Origin: Mesorhizobium sp. J428
GTDB lineage: Bacteria > Pseudomonadota > Alphaproteobacteria > Rhizobiales > Rhizobiaceae
Reading direction: 5' to 3'
NCBI RefSeq assembly: GCF_024699925.1
Contig: NZ_JAJOMX010000001.1
Span: forward strand, 4,192,001 to 4,256,000
Length of the DNA stretch: 64,000 bases
Position numbers and translations under genes: made by a program. Positions 54,515-63,649 of this stretch are shown one piece after another; the first letter of the stretch is position 1; every line of letters starts with the position of its first letter. The notes beneath the pieces were generated by a model that did no database searches, was not told the origin of the DNA, and was given only the letters and a program-made list of their open reading frames with translations.

Positions 54515-55105
54515 ATGCGTATCCTCTTTCTTCTCCTGTTCCTCGCCGGCCTCGCCGTCGGCATCGGCTATCCCTTCGTTGTCTCCAACGTCTCGGGCCG
54601 CGAGATCGGGCGCTATCCCGCCTATGAGCGGCGCAGCGGCTACACGGTCGTCGAGGCGGACCTGTCCGCCGCCGATGCGCCGGTGCGGGTGCTGGTCGAC
54701 ATGTCCTCGCTCGGCAGCCTGACGCTTGACGGCGCGACGACCGCGCTCACGCTGACGGCGACCGTCGGCGGCCGGACCGTGCTCGCCACGACGCTGAAAT
54801 TCGCCCACCAGCAGCCGCGCAGCGACAATCCGCAGGCCGGCGGCATGATCTACCGCGACGATGCCGGCCTGATCGACCCGGTCGAGAGCGGCCGCTACCG
54901 CTTCGTCCTCGGTCCCGGCGACGCCGAGCGGATCGAGATGCGCTCGGCCGAGATCATCCTCAGGGCAGGGGCCTCCGACATGGACCCCCGCGCCGTCCCC
55001 ATCGGCTACACGCTGATGGCAATTGGCTTCGTCGGCTTCTTCGTGTCGCTCCAGCGGCGGAAGAAGACACCCGAAGCACCGCCGCCACCGAAATGGGGGC
55101 GGTAG
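54515..55105 (+). CDS. Hypothetical membrane-anchored protein
   Basis: 196 residues. An N-terminal hydrophobic segment (ILFLLLFLAGLAVGIGYPFV) is followed by a ~135-residue soluble region, probably beta-rich (GRYPAYERRSGYTVVEADLS; VGGRTVLATTLKFAHQ; YRFVLGPGDAERIEMRSAEI). A C-terminal helix (AVPIGYTLMAIGFVGFFVSL) ends in a basic-proline tail. The layout of two membrane helices around a periplasmic domain is clear; no named family is recognised. A G-rich repeat begins at the stop. Confidence 0.7.
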   Translation: MRILFLLLFLAGLAVGIGYPFVVSNVSGREIGRYPAYERRSGYTVVEADLSAADAPVRVLVDMSSLGSLTLDGATTALTLTATVGGRTVLATTLKFAHQQPRSDNPQAGGMIYRDDAGLIDPVESGRYRFVLGPGDAERIEMRSAEIILRAGASDMDPRAVPIGYTLMAIGFVGFFVSLQRRKKTPEAPPPPKWGR

Positions 55106-55138
55106 GGGAATAGGGGATTTGGGCAGTAGGGATCGGGG
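55094..55138 (+). repeat. G-run array, possible G-quadruplex
   Basis: From the end of the upstream gene the plus strand carries six runs of three or more G separated by 3-6 bases (GGGGG, GGGG, GGGG, GGG, GGG, GGGG). That satisfies the usual G-quadruplex pattern. It could act as an RNA 3' stabiliser or transcription block; this is inference. Confidence 0.5.
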
Positions 55139-55557
55139 CAGTCGGCGCCCCTACCATGCTGCATGGTCCTTGCCGGGGCGAGCCACCTGTCTCGCTCGCC
55201 CTGTGTGACGCCCCCTGCGGCCCGTCTTCCCGGGCGCCGGAGGCGACCCGGGATCCATTCCTCTCTCCGGTTACGCGCTGAAAACATCCCACGGTCGCAA
55301 GAAGAGGGTAGCGCCAACCCGCCAAGGTCAATCGATCCCGGCTGACCTCCGGTCGCCGGGATGACGATCACGGGAGGGGCGAGCGCTGTCTTGAGAGGAG
55401 CCGGAGAGATCAGTTCTGGCACATGACCGATGGATCGATTTCCGCTCCTTCCCTCGCCAACCTCTTGCCCGGCTTCGAGATTCTCACAACCGCCAACTTT
55501 TTCCATCCCCACCCCTCCAGACATGCACCACACTGGCTGCGATGAAAGGAGCCGGCG
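55106..55557. other. 452-bp intergenic region
   Basis: After the G-run array it holds short imperfect palindromes, for example ATCCCGGC / GCCGGGAT at 55336-55361, resembling degenerate rhizobial intergenic repeats. An open frame on the minus strand (55006-55533) is low in family-like structure and is probably chance. No RNA gene seen. Confidence 0.5.
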
Positions 55558-56016
55558 ATGGGCTGGAGGGCGAAGGCGGGGAGGGAACAGGCGTTGAAGG
55601 CGAGGATCGTCATGCGCCTGTTCTCGATCGCCGACATGGCCGAACAGGCCGCCGGCCGCTCGTTCTGGGTCCGCTGGTGCGTGCTGTGGGCCGCCTGGCA
55701 GGCGAATACGCTGCTCCGGGCCTATGTCGAGGGCACGCTCCGGAGCTCCGCACGCGGACCCTGGACCCCCGTCCCGATGCCGGCCGGTTTCGGCGCCGAT
55801 CCCGCCGATGCGGAGGATCTCGCCGATTCACTCAGGGCATTCGGGCTCTACATGCAGGCGGTGGCGGCGCAGCTGCGCCGTCTGTCGTTCCTGCACCGGG
55901 GGCAGGCCTCCGATGAGGCCGGCAACGAGGGCAACACGATCCACGGCCTCGACGCGTTCATCGAGAGATTGGGGAAAGCCGTGCTCTCGCCGGTCGAGTA
56001 TCACGACACGTCCTGA
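55558..56016 (+). CDS. Hypothetical protein
   Basis: 152 residues; ATG 55558 follows AAAGGAG at 55545-55551, a strong ribosome site. The protein is mostly helical with a Trp-rich segment (RSFWVRWCVLWAAWQANTLL) that could lie at the membrane and a regular C-terminal helix pair. ATG 55612 (MRLFSIADMAEQAAG) is a possible later start. No family recognised. Confidence 0.6.
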   Translation: MGWRAKAGREQALKARIVMRLFSIADMAEQAAGRSFWVRWCVLWAAWQANTLLRAYVEGTLRSSARGPWTPVPMPAGFGADPADAEDLADSLRAFGLYMQAVAAQLRRLSFLHRGQASDEAGNEGNTIHGLDAFIERLGKAVLSPVEYHDTS

Positions 56017-56103
56017 AGTGCGCCTGTCGTGCCGCTTATCGCAGTGTCACCGCAGATAAGATCGGCCTTCCCATGCACGGGGAGGACAATCGCGCGCGTC
56101 GCC

Positions 56104-56910
56104 TCAGATCTCCTCGAAATTCCCCGAGCGGCCCTTGCCGGAGGCGAAGCGGGCGGCACCCGCATTGCCTTCAGAGCGGAAGGCTGCAGCACTCTCCCAC
56201 TCGCGCACCAGCGCATCGGCGGGGTCGAGCGACCATTGGGCGATCGCGGAGGCCCGGTCGGCGCGCATGCAGGCCTGCGGGAATTTCGTCAGCTCGCGCG
56301 CGAGGTCGAGCGCCGTGTCGAGTGCCGCGCCGTCGGCGCAGACTCGGGTTGCCAGCCCGATGGCGAGCGATTCGGCGGCGTCGACCTTGCGGCCCGTGAG
56401 GATCAGGTCCATCGCCCGTCCATGGCCGACGATCCGCGGCAGCCGCACCGTGCCGCCGTCGATCAGCGGCACGCCCCACCGGCGGCAGTAGACGCCCATA
56501 TAGGCGCTCTCTTCCAGCACCCTGAGGTCGCACCACAGTGCCAGCTCCATCCCACCGGCAACGGCGGGGCCGGAGATCGCGGCGATGACGGGCTTGGTGA
56601 GCGCGAGCCGGGTCGGACCCATCGGCCCCTTGCGCGGTCGGTCGTTGCGGCCGTCGAACTCGCCGTCGAGATCGTGCTCGGCGAACCACGTCTCGTCCAT
56701 GCCGCCGGCGGCGCGCTTCAGGTCGAAGCCGGCACAGAAGGCGCCGGGAATGCCGGTCAGCACCGCGACCTTCTGGCTCGCGTCGCGGTCGAAGGCGGTG
56801 AACGCCTGGAACAGCGCATCCGCCATCTCGGGATCGACGGCGTTGCGCGCCTCCGGACGGTTGATCCGCACGACCGTGACGTCGTCGTTGAGCGTGACCT
56901 CGATCGTCAT
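56104..56910 (-). CDS. Enoyl-CoA hydratase/isomerase family protein
   Basis: 268 residues of crotonase fold: INRPEARNAVDPEMADALFQ, the oxyanion-hole segments GAFCAGFDLK and ISGPAVAGGMELALWCDLRV, and a C-terminal trimer helix. One catalytic Glu is in the usual place (WGVPLIDGGTVRLPRIVG carries D instead of E), so classical hydratase activity is uncertain. It is 4-bp overlapped with the ABC-F gene upstream. Confidence 0.87.
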   Translation of the reverse strand: MTIEVTLNDDVTVVRINRPEARNAVDPEMADALFQAFTAFDRDASQKVAVLTGIPGAFCAGFDLKRAAGGMDETWFAEHDLDGEFDGRNDRPRKGPMGPTRLALTKPVIAAISGPAVAGGMELALWCDLRVLEESAYMGVYCRRWGVPLIDGGTVRLPRIVGHGRAMDLILTGRKVDAAESLAIGLATRVCADGAALDTALDLARELTKFPQACMRADRASAIAQWSLDPADALVREWESAAAFRSEGNAGAARFASGKGRSGNFEEI

Positions 56911-58784
56911 TCGGCTATGCCCTCCTCATACTCGGCGGACAGCGCCAGCCAGCGCTCTTCCTGGGCGGCGAGCTGGTGCGACAGGTCGGACCGCTCCTTG
57001 CCGAGCTGCGTCGCGGCCTTCGGATCCTTCTCGTAAAGGGCGGGATTGGCAAGTTGTTCCTCGATCGCGTCGATGCGCTTGCGCAGACGGTCCATCAGCG
57101 CTTCCGTCGCCCTGATCTCCTTGGCCAGCGGCTCCAGTGCCGCGCGCCGCTGCGCCGCCTCGCGCCGGCGGTCGGCCTTCGACGCCTTGTCCGCCTCGCG
57201 CTTCTCGCGCCGGTCGACCGCGACGCCGGTGACGATCTGGCGGTAGTCGTCCATGTCGCCGTCGAAGGGCGCGACCGTGCCGTCCCTGACCAGCCACAGC
57301 CGGTCGGCCGTCGCCTCGATCAGGTGGCGGTCGTGCGAGATCAGGATCACCGCGCCGTCGAACTCGTTGAGTGCATGAACGAGCTGCTCGCGCGAATCGA
57401 TGTCGAGATGGTTGGTCGGCTCGTCGAGGATGAACAGGTTCGGCCCGTCGAACGAGGCAAGCCCCATCAGCAGCCGCGCCTTCTCGCCTCCGGAGAGGTC
57501 CTTGGCTGGTGTCTGCATCTTTTCCGTCGACAGGCCCATCTGGGCGACGCGCGCGCGCACCTTCGCCTCCGGAGCCTCCGGCATCAGCCGGCGCACATGC
57601 TCGATCGCGTTCTCCTCCGGGCGCAGGTCGTCGAGCTGGTGCTGGGCAAACATCGACACCTTGAGCTGCGGCGCGATCGTGATGCCGCCGCTCTCCTTGT
57701 CGAGTCGCCCGGCGAGGAACTTCGCGAAGGTCGACTTGCCGTTGCCGTTGGCGCCCAGCAGCGCGATGCGGTCGTCATGGTCGATGCGCAGCGTCAGGTT
57801 CTTCAGGATCGGCTTGCCGGGCTGGTAGCCGACCGTCGCCGACTGGATGGCGATGATCGGCGAGGCGGCCTCGCGCGCGGGATTGGGAAACGAGAACGGC
57901 CGCACGCTGTCGTTCATGACCGCGGCGATCGGCTTCATCCGCTCCAGCGCCTTGATGCGCGACTGCGCTTGGCGGGCCTTGGACGCCTTGGCGCGGAAGC
58001 GCTCGACGAAGGCCTCCATGTGCTTGCGCGCCGCCTCCTGCTTAACGCGCGCCTTTTCCTGATGCTCCAGCGCCTCCTCGCGCTGCCGCTCGAACTGGTC
58101 ATAGCCGCCGCGCCAGTAGGTGAGCTTCTGCTGGTCGAGATGGACGATCGAGTTGACCGCGCGGTTCAAGAGGTCGCGGTCGTGGCTGATCAGGAGAACG
58201 GTGTGCGGATATTTCCCGACATAGTTCTCCAGCCACAGCGTGCCTTCGAGGTCGAGATAGTTGGTGGGCTCGTCCAGCAGCAGCAGGTCCGGCTCGGAGA
58301 AGAGCACGGCCGCAAGCGCGACGCGCATGCGCCAGCCGCCGGAGAAGGACGAGGCGGGCCGCTTCTGCGCGTCCTCGTCGAAGCCGAGGCCGGCAAGAAT
58401 AGTGGCTGCGCGGGATTCGGCCGTATGCGCATCGATATCGGCAAGCCGCATATGGATCTCGCCGATACGGTTCGGGTCGGTCGCGGTCTCGGCCTCGACG
58501 AGCAGCGCGGCGCGCTCCTTGTCGGCGGCAAGCACGATCTCGATCAGGGAGTCCTCTGTGCCGGGAGCCTCCTGCGCGACCTGGCCGATGCGCAGGCCCT
58601 TCGGCAGCGAGATCGAACCGGTCTCCATGGGAAGCTCGCCGGTGATCGCCTTGAACAGCGTGGTCTTGCCGGTGCCGTTGCGCCCGACCAGGCCCGCCTT
58701 CGCGCCCGCCGGCAGGCTGAGCGAGGCGTGGTCGAGGAGAAGCCGCCCGGCGATCCGGAGCGAAAGGTCGTTGATCGTAAGCAT
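56907..58784 (-). CDS. ABC-F family ATPase (Uup/YheS type)
   Basis: About 625 residues. Two nucleotide-binding domains without membrane segments: Walker A GRNGTGKTTLF and GANGNGKSTFA, signatures FSGGWRMRVALA and LSGGEKARLLMG, Walker B LLLLDEPTNYLDL and LFILDEPTNHLDI, joined by a basic linker (AFVERFRAKASKARQAQSRI). A C-terminal coiled coil (RAALEPLAKEIRATEALMDR ...) is typical. ABC-F proteins act on the ribosome. I prefer ATG 58784 to GTG 58802. It overlaps the crotonase gene. Confidence 0.92.
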   Translation of the reverse strand: MLTINDLSLRIAGRLLLDHASLSLPAGAKAGLVGRNGTGKTTLFKAITGELPMETGSISLPKGLRIGQVAQEAPGTEDSLIEIVLAADKERAALLVEAETATDPNRIGEIHMRLADIDAHTAESRAATILAGLGFDEDAQKRPASSFSGGWRMRVALAAVLFSEPDLLLLDEPTNYLDLEGTLWLENYVGKYPHTVLLISHDRDLLNRAVNSIVHLDQQKLTYWRGGYDQFERQREEALEHQEKARVKQEAARKHMEAFVERFRAKASKARQAQSRIKALERMKPIAAVMNDSVRPFSFPNPAREAASPIIAIQSATVGYQPGKPILKNLTLRIDHDDRIALLGANGNGKSTFAKFLAGRLDKESGGITIAPQLKVSMFAQHQLDDLRPEENAIEHVRRLMPEAPEAKVRARVAQMGLSTEKMQTPAKDLSGGEKARLLMGLASFDGPNLFILDEPTNHLDIDSREQLVHALNEFDGAVILISHDRHLIEATADRLWLVRDGTVAPFDGDMDDYRQIVTGVAVDRREKREADKASKADRRREAAQRRAALEPLAKEIRATEALMDRLRKRIDAIEEQLANPALYEKDPKAATQLGKERSDLSHQLAAQEERWLALSAEYEEGIAE

Positions 58785-59031
58785 GGTTCGAGCGTTTTGC
58801 ACGCTGCGCGCGGCTTCGCAAGGCGGCCGAACCGGGCTTCCGGCGGGCCGCCGAAAGTGCGTTTAGAGACTTCGGAGCTTCGCGCTTGCCGCGGTCGAAG
58901 GTTTTTTCCGCGGGTGGGGTGCATTCTGGCGCAAAGCTGTTAACATGCGCGACGCAGAAATCGCCGGATCGTGATTTCATCCGACCGGTGCGCTCGCATC
59001 CCGAAATTCCAGACCGAGGTTAGGATATCCA

Positions 59032-59298
59032 TTGCAGGTACTCGTTCGCGAAAACAATGTCGACCAGGCTCTCCGTGTCCTGAAGAAGAAGATGCAGCGT
59101 GAAGGCATCTTCCGCGAGATGAAGGCGCGTCAGGCATATGAGAAGCCGTCGGAGAAGCGCGCGCGAGAGAAGGCCGAGGCCGTCCGTCGGTCCCGCAAGG
59201 CCGCCCGCAAGCAGATGCAGCGCGAGGGCCTGCTGCCAGCGCCGAAGAAGAAGGTCATCGAGCGCAAGGGCCCGGATCGCGGCCCGCGCCCGGCCTGA
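59032..59298 (+). CDS. rpsU: 30S ribosomal protein bS21
   Basis: 88 residues from TTG 59032 with AGGAT at 59022-59026. [20 protein letters not shown] and [20 protein letters not shown] form the bS21 core, followed by a basic helix and a Lys/Arg/Pro tail. A strong hairpin terminator follows. It lies divergent from the ABC-F gene with 247 bp between. Confidence 0.95.
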   Translation: MQVLVRENNVDQALRVLKKKMQREGIFREMKARQAYEKPSEKRAREKAEAVRRSRKAARKQMQREGLLPAPKKKVIERKGPDRGPRPA

Positions 59299-59320
59299 GT
59301 ATACGATAGATCAAGACGTG

Positions 59321-59350
59321 CGGGCGGCTATGCGAATTGCCGCCCGTTTT
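59321..59350 (+). terminator. Terminator after rpsU
   Basis: CGGGCGGC (59321-59328) and GCCGCCCG (59339-59346) form a perfect 8-bp stem followed by TTTT. It overlaps the 3' end of the convergent DinB gene. Confidence 0.85.
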
Positions 59351-59840
59351 CTGTTCGCTGGAAGTAGATCAGGTCGAGCGTCAGCGACGGTTTGCCGAGG
59401 CTGGTCAGGATCGTGTGCGCCTGGCCGCGATGATGGGTTTGGTGGTTGAAAATGTGCGCAAGCGCCGGCGCCAGCCGCTGTGACACCGTGCGCATGTCCG
59501 TGACGGTCATGTACGTAAAACGGCCGGTCAGCGCCTTTTCGGTCAGGCCTTCGACATAGTTGGCGATCCTCTGGTCCTCCGCCTCGCGCGCGGCGCGCAG
59601 CTTGGCGACGTCGGAGAAGAGGATAGTGTCGAGCGTTGCAGGTGCCTGCCCTTCGCCGGTGAAGCGCTTCATCCAGATGCGGTCAGCGACGAGTATATGG
59701 TTGAGCGTCGCCATCATCGACCTGAAGAAGGCGCCGGTGTCGCGATTTAATTCGTCTTCCGACAATTCGAGAGCCGCGTCGTAAAGCTGCCCGTTCGCCC
59801 AGCTGTTGTAGGCGGCGAACATGCGAAAATGCTGCTTCAC
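59328..59840 (-). CDS. DinB family protein
   Basis: 170 residues from GTG 59840, preceded by AAAGGGAAA; the open frame to 59903 is less likely. A four-helix bundle with metal-binding histidines in ATLNHILVADRIWMKRF and HIFNHQTHHRGQAHTIL is typical of DinB/YfiT proteins, thiol- or nickel-dependent enzymes in some lineages. Function unassigned. Its start is 63 bp from the divergent GST gene. Confidence 0.87.
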   Translation of the reverse strand: MKQHFRMFAAYNSWANGQLYDAALELSEDELNRDTGAFFRSMMATLNHILVADRIWMKRFTGEGQAPATLDTILFSDVAKLRAAREAEDQRIANYVEGLTEKALTGRFTYMTVTDMRTVSQRLAPALAHIFNHQTHHRGQAHTILTSLGKPSLTLDLIYFQRTENGRQFA

Positions 59841-59902
59841 GTCTTTCCCTTTCGAGTGATCTTGATCAGACTGGCTCTTAACCCCCTCCAGTGAAGACGC
59901 CA

Positions 59903-60598
59903 ATGACCATTCTCCTCTACGAACTCGTGGGCGCCGATCCCTCGCGCCCGTTCAGCCCGCATGTTTGGAAGATCGCGCTGGCGCTGGCCCACAAGGGTCT
60001 CGCTTTCGAGACCGTGCCGGTGCCGTTCACAGATGTGCCGAAGATCGAGGGCGGGTTCTCCAAGACCGTGCCCGTGATCCGCGACGGCGGGACGTTGAAG
60101 AAGGAATCCTTCGACATCGCGGTCTATCTCGAGGAGACCTATCCGGATCGGCCGAGCCTGTTCAAGGGCGAGGGCGGCAAGGCGGCGGCGCGCTTCGTCG
60201 AGCGCTGGTCGCTGGCGGTGGTCCGTCCCTATCTTGGGGGTGCCGCGCTGATGGATATCTACGGGCGCCTCGCTCCGGCGGATCAGGCCTATTTCCGTCC
60301 GTCGCGCGAGGCGCGGTTCGGCGGCCGGTCTATGGAGGAGGTATCGGGAGAGCGGGAGGCCGGACTTCATGTCTGGCGCGCCGGACTGGAGCCGCTGCGC
60401 GACATGCTCTCGTATCAGCCGTTCATCGGTGGCGACGGGCCGCTCTATGCCGACTACATCGTCGCCGGTTTCCTGCAGTGGGTGAGAGTTGTATCGCCCT
60501 TCCGCTTCCTCGACCCGGCCGATCCGGTGGCCGCCTGGTTCGAGCGCTGCCTCGACCTGCATGGCGGCCTGATGCGCAGAGTGCCGGCGGCGGCGTGA
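59903..60598 (+). CDS. Glutathione S-transferase family protein
   Basis: 231 residues. An N-terminal thioredoxin-like half (TILLYELVGADPSRPFSPHV ... GGFSKTVPVIRDGG with the cis-Pro, then ESFDIAVYLEETYPDRP) and a C-terminal helical half. Substrate unknown. ATG 59903 begins the conserved domain; ATG 59891 is an alternative. It sits between DinB and ndk. Confidence 0.87.
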   Translation: MTILLYELVGADPSRPFSPHVWKIALALAHKGLAFETVPVPFTDVPKIEGGFSKTVPVIRDGGTLKKESFDIAVYLEETYPDRPSLFKGEGGKAAARFVERWSLAVVRPYLGGAALMDIYGRLAPADQAYFRPSREARFGGRSMEEVSGEREAGLHVWRAGLEPLRDMLSYQPFIGGDGPLYADYIVAGFLQWVRVVSPFRFLDPADPVAAWFERCLDLHGGLMRRVPAAA

Positions 60599-60680
60599 CG
60601 CGGCCGCGCCCCTTGGCAATCGCCGGGGCGGCGTGTATGGAGCGCCACCCATCCGAAAACATATCTGACAAGGACGAAAA

Positions 60681-61103
60681 ATGGCCGTCGAACGCACGTT
60701 TTCCATGATCAAGCCGGACGCCACCAAGCGCAATCTGACGGGCGCGATCACCAAGATGCTCGAGGATGCCGGCCTGCGCGTCGTCGCCTCCAAGCGCGTG
60801 TGGATGAGCCGCCGCGAGGCCGAGGGCTTCTATGCCGTGCACAAGGAGCGCCCCTTCTTCGGCGAACTGGTCGACTTCATGTCGTCCGGCCCGACGGTGG
60901 TGCAGGTGCTCGAAGGCGAGAACGCGATCGCCAAGAACCGTGAAGTGATGGGCGCGACCAACCCGGCCAACGCCGCCGAGGGCACCATCCGCAAGGTGCA
61001 CGCTCTGTCGATCGGCGAGAACTCGGTCCACGGCTCCGACGCGCCGGAGACCGCGAAGGAAGAGATCGCCTACTGGTTCTCGGGCACCGAGATCGTCGGC
61101 TGA
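60681..61103 (+). CDS. ndk: Nucleoside diphosphate kinase
   Basis: 140 residues. [20 protein letters not shown], catalytic His117 in [15 protein letters not shown] and the Kpn loop [12 protein letters not shown] are complete. It balances NTP pools using a phosphohistidine. A strong terminator follows. Confidence 0.98.
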   Translation: MAVERTFSMIKPDATKRNLTGAITKMLEDAGLRVVASKRVWMSRREAEGFYAVHKERPFFGELVDFMSSGPTVVQVLEGENAIAKNREVMGATNPANAAEGTIRKVHALSIGENSVHGSDAPETAKEEIAYWFSGTEIVG

Positions 61104-61126
61104 TTTCAGCCGGCCGCGCAGTTTCG

Positions 61127-61153
61127 AAAGCCGGGCCTCGCGCCCGGCTTTTT
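61127..61153 (+). terminator. Terminator after ndk
   Basis: AAAGCCGGGC pairs with GCCCGGCTTT around CTCGC, followed by a T-run (61149-61153). A classic intrinsic terminator between convergent ndk and the GGDEF-EAL gene. Confidence 0.92.
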
Positions 61154-63396
61154 CATGCGCGCCGCCTTAATAACTCGGCCGTTGGCGCAAGCGACGGCGC
61201 GGTCCTTGCGCGGGCGAGGAAGTCGTCGGCCGACAGCGGCGGCGCGTAGAGATAGCCCTGGAACATCCGGCAGCCGAAGGCGCGCAGCAGCATTTCCTGC
61301 TGTACCGTCTCGACATGCTCCGCCACCGCCGCCAGCCCCAGCGTGTCGGCCATGGCCAGGATGGTGCGCACCAGTGCCCGGTCGCTCTCCCTCGTCTCGA
61401 TGTCGGCCACGAAGGAGCCATCGATCTTGACCTCGTCGAACGGCATCTGCCGCAGATAGGCGAGCGAGGAGTAGCCGGTGCCGAAATCGTCGAGCGAGAA
61501 TCGGATGCCGAGCCGGCGCAGCTCATGCATCCGTTCCGCTGTGGCCCTCTGGTTCTCGGCCATCACCTGCTCGGTAAATTCGAGCATCAGGCGCGAGGCG
61601 TCGACCGCGTGTTCCTCGATCAGACCCCGGACATGCTGCACGAAGTCCGGGCTGCTGAAGGATTTGGGTGACACGTTGACCGAAAGGCGCAGATGCGCCG
61701 TCTCGGGATCAGCCTGCCAGGTGGCGAGCGTCCGCACGCCCTTGGCGAGCACCATACGCCCGAGGTCGTTGATCAGTCCCGATTTCTCGGCGAGCGGGAT
61801 GAAGCGGTCCGGCCCGACGGGACCGAATTCCGGGTGGTTCCAGCGCAGCAACGCCTCGGCGGAGACCACCCTGCCGAACTGGTCGACCTGCGGCTGGAAA
61901 TGCAGGTGCAGGCGGTCCTCCGCAAGCGCGGTGCGCAGATCGGCGACGAGGCGGAACTCTTCGTTCTCGTCTGCGGTGGCAGACGGGTCGAACATCGCCA
62001 TTGCGTTGCGGCCGGACGCTTTGGCTCTGTACATCGCGATGTCGGCGCGCTTCAGCACCTCGTCGACGCGCGGCTCGTGGCCGTCGAAGACGACGATGCC
62101 GACGCTTGCGGAGGCGTGATGCTCGACCGCGCCGATCAGGTGCGGCCGCGCGAGTTCGCGCAGCACGGCCTGGGCGGTGCGGTTGGCGCGCGCGGAGGCA
62201 TCCGCGTCGGTCGCGCCCGCATCCTCGATGCAGACGACGAATTCGTCGCCACCGATGCGGGCCACGAGATCGCCCGGCTCGACACAGGCCGAGAGCCTGC
62301 CTGCGACCTGCACGAGATAGGCGTCGCCGATGTCGTGGCCCTCGCTGTCGTTGAGCGTCTTGAAGTTGTCGAGGTCGATGAAGAGCAGCGCGCCGCGTCG
62401 CGCCACATGGCGCGTCCGCTCCAGCGTCTCGCCGAGCCTATCGAGCAGGGCACGGCGGTTCGGCAGGTGCGTGAGCGGGTCGAAATAGGCGAGTTCCTTG
62501 ATCTCGAGTTCCTGCCGTTTGCGCAGTGAAATGTCCGAGGCGTAACCGTGCCAGACGATGGCGCCGCCAACCCTTTCGGGCGCCGCCGAGGCACGCAGCC
62601 ATTTCTCGACGCCGTCGGGCGTGCGGATGCGGAACTCGTGGTCCCAGTATTTGAACGCCCGGTGGCATTCCCTGAGCGAATGATAGTAGGCGTCGAGGTC
62701 TTCGGGAACGATGAGCCTGGTGAACGTCTCGGGGTCCTGCGCCTGGGGGGCGTTGGGGATGCCGGTCAGCCTGTGGAAGCCTTCGCTGTAGTACAGGACG
62801 CGGAACGAGCCGTCCGCCTCTCTGCTATACTGGAACAGGCCGCCGGGGATCTGCGTGATCAGCTTCTTGTAGTGTTCCTCAAGCTTGAGGCGCTTAATCG
62901 TCTCGGTGATCTCGCGAACCGATCCCTCGTAGAACAGGGGCTTGCCGGTTCGGTTGTGGCGCACGATTCGGGCCGATTCCGAGATCCAGATGCGCTCGCG
63001 CGTCTTGTGCCGGTAAATCTCGGAGACGAAGTCCTCGACATGGCCCTGCGAGTGCAGGATACGGCGGAATTCGTCGCGGCGGCCAGGTTCGACATACCAT
63101 TCTCCACCGATGTCGTGGACGCTGGCCAGCATCTCGGCCTCGCTCGAATAGCCGTTGAGCTTCACCAGTGCCTTGTTGGCGGAGAGCTGTCGGCCGTCGA
63201 TCGACGAACGATAGATGCCCTCGGAAAGGTGCTCGATGAGGTCGCGGCTGTTCTGGTGTTCGTAGGAGGCCTCGATCCAGCGGCGGCGGTAGGAGAGGGT
63301 GGTCGAGACGAGAACGCCAATGACCAGCGGGATGGACATGACTAGCAAGCCTGTCCCCGCTCCCAGCCAGAAAAGGTTCGCCAACGCGTCCAGCAT
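61153..63396 (-). CDS. PAS-GGDEF-EAL cyclic-di-GMP protein
   Basis: 747 residues. An N-terminal membrane helix (LFWLGAGTGLLVMSIPLVIG) is followed by two PAS domains at about 48-170 and 175-290, then GGDEF with RIGGDEFVV at about 385-393 and EAL with VSAEALLRW and DDFGTGYSSLAYLR, VKIDGSFVAD. The GGDEF motif is intact, so synthase activity is possible. EAL residues for hydrolysis (E of EALLR, DDFGTG, K of VKIDG) also look intact. Dual or switchable control of c-di-GMP in response to a PAS ligand is likely. Confidence 0.92.
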   Translation of the reverse strand: MLDALANLFWLGAGTGLLVMSIPLVIGVLVSTTLSYRRRWIEASYEHQNSRDLIEHLSEGIYRSSIDGRQLSANKALVKLNGYSSEAEMLASVHDIGGEWYVEPGRRDEFRRILHSQGHVEDFVSEIYRHKTRERIWISESARIVRHNRTGKPLFYEGSVREITETIKRLKLEEHYKKLITQIPGGLFQYSREADGSFRVLYYSEGFHRLTGIPNAPQAQDPETFTRLIVPEDLDAYYHSLRECHRAFKYWDHEFRIRTPDGVEKWLRASAAPERVGGAIVWHGYASDISLRKRQELEIKELAYFDPLTHLPNRRALLDRLGETLERTRHVARRGALLFIDLDNFKTLNDSEGHDIGDAYLVQVAGRLSACVEPGDLVARIGGDEFVVCIEDAGATDADASARANRTAQAVLRELARPHLIGAVEHHASASVGIVVFDGHEPRVDEVLKRADIAMYRAKASGRNAMAMFDPSATADENEEFRLVADLRTALAEDRLHLHFQPQVDQFGRVVSAEALLRWNHPEFGPVGPDRFIPLAEKSGLINDLGRMVLAKGVRTLATWQADPETAHLRLSVNVSPKSFSSPDFVQHVRGLIEEHAVDASRLMLEFTEQVMAENQRATAERMHELRRLGIRFSLDDFGTGYSSLAYLRQMPFDEVKIDGSFVADIETRESDRALVRTILAMADTLGLAAVAEHVETVQQEMLLRAFGCRMFQGYLYAPPLSADDFLARARTAPSLAPTAELLRRRA

Positions 63397-63649
63397 CGCC
63401 CCTGAGGATTATCCGAGTAGGGAGAGCTTACGTCAGGGCATTTCCCAAAGCTCTAACTGACGTGAAAAACAGCAGGCACGGTTAATGCGGAATTTATATG
63501 CAGGCAAACAATGTGCATATGCCGCCAGGTCGAGGAGTGCAGCGCTTTCCACTTAGGGACTACCGCTGAAATAGCACGGCCGAATTCCCGCGATCTGTCC
63601 TTTTCATAGGATTTTACCCGGGAATTCGCGATGCTGGGCGATCAGGCCG
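63397..63649. other. Intergenic region upstream of the GGDEF-EAL gene, with inverted repeat
   Basis: 253 bp without a gene. ATATGCA (63496-63502) and TGCATAT (63514-63520) are perfect 7-bp arms with an 11-nt spacer in an AT-rich patch ~100 bp before the GGDEF-EAL start, a possible operator. Nothing else stands out. Confidence 0.45.

Noticed and set aside
55006..55533. 175-aa minus-strand frame in the intergenic region
   Set aside because: Overlaps a real gene end and G-runs; no domain-like pattern or ribosome site.
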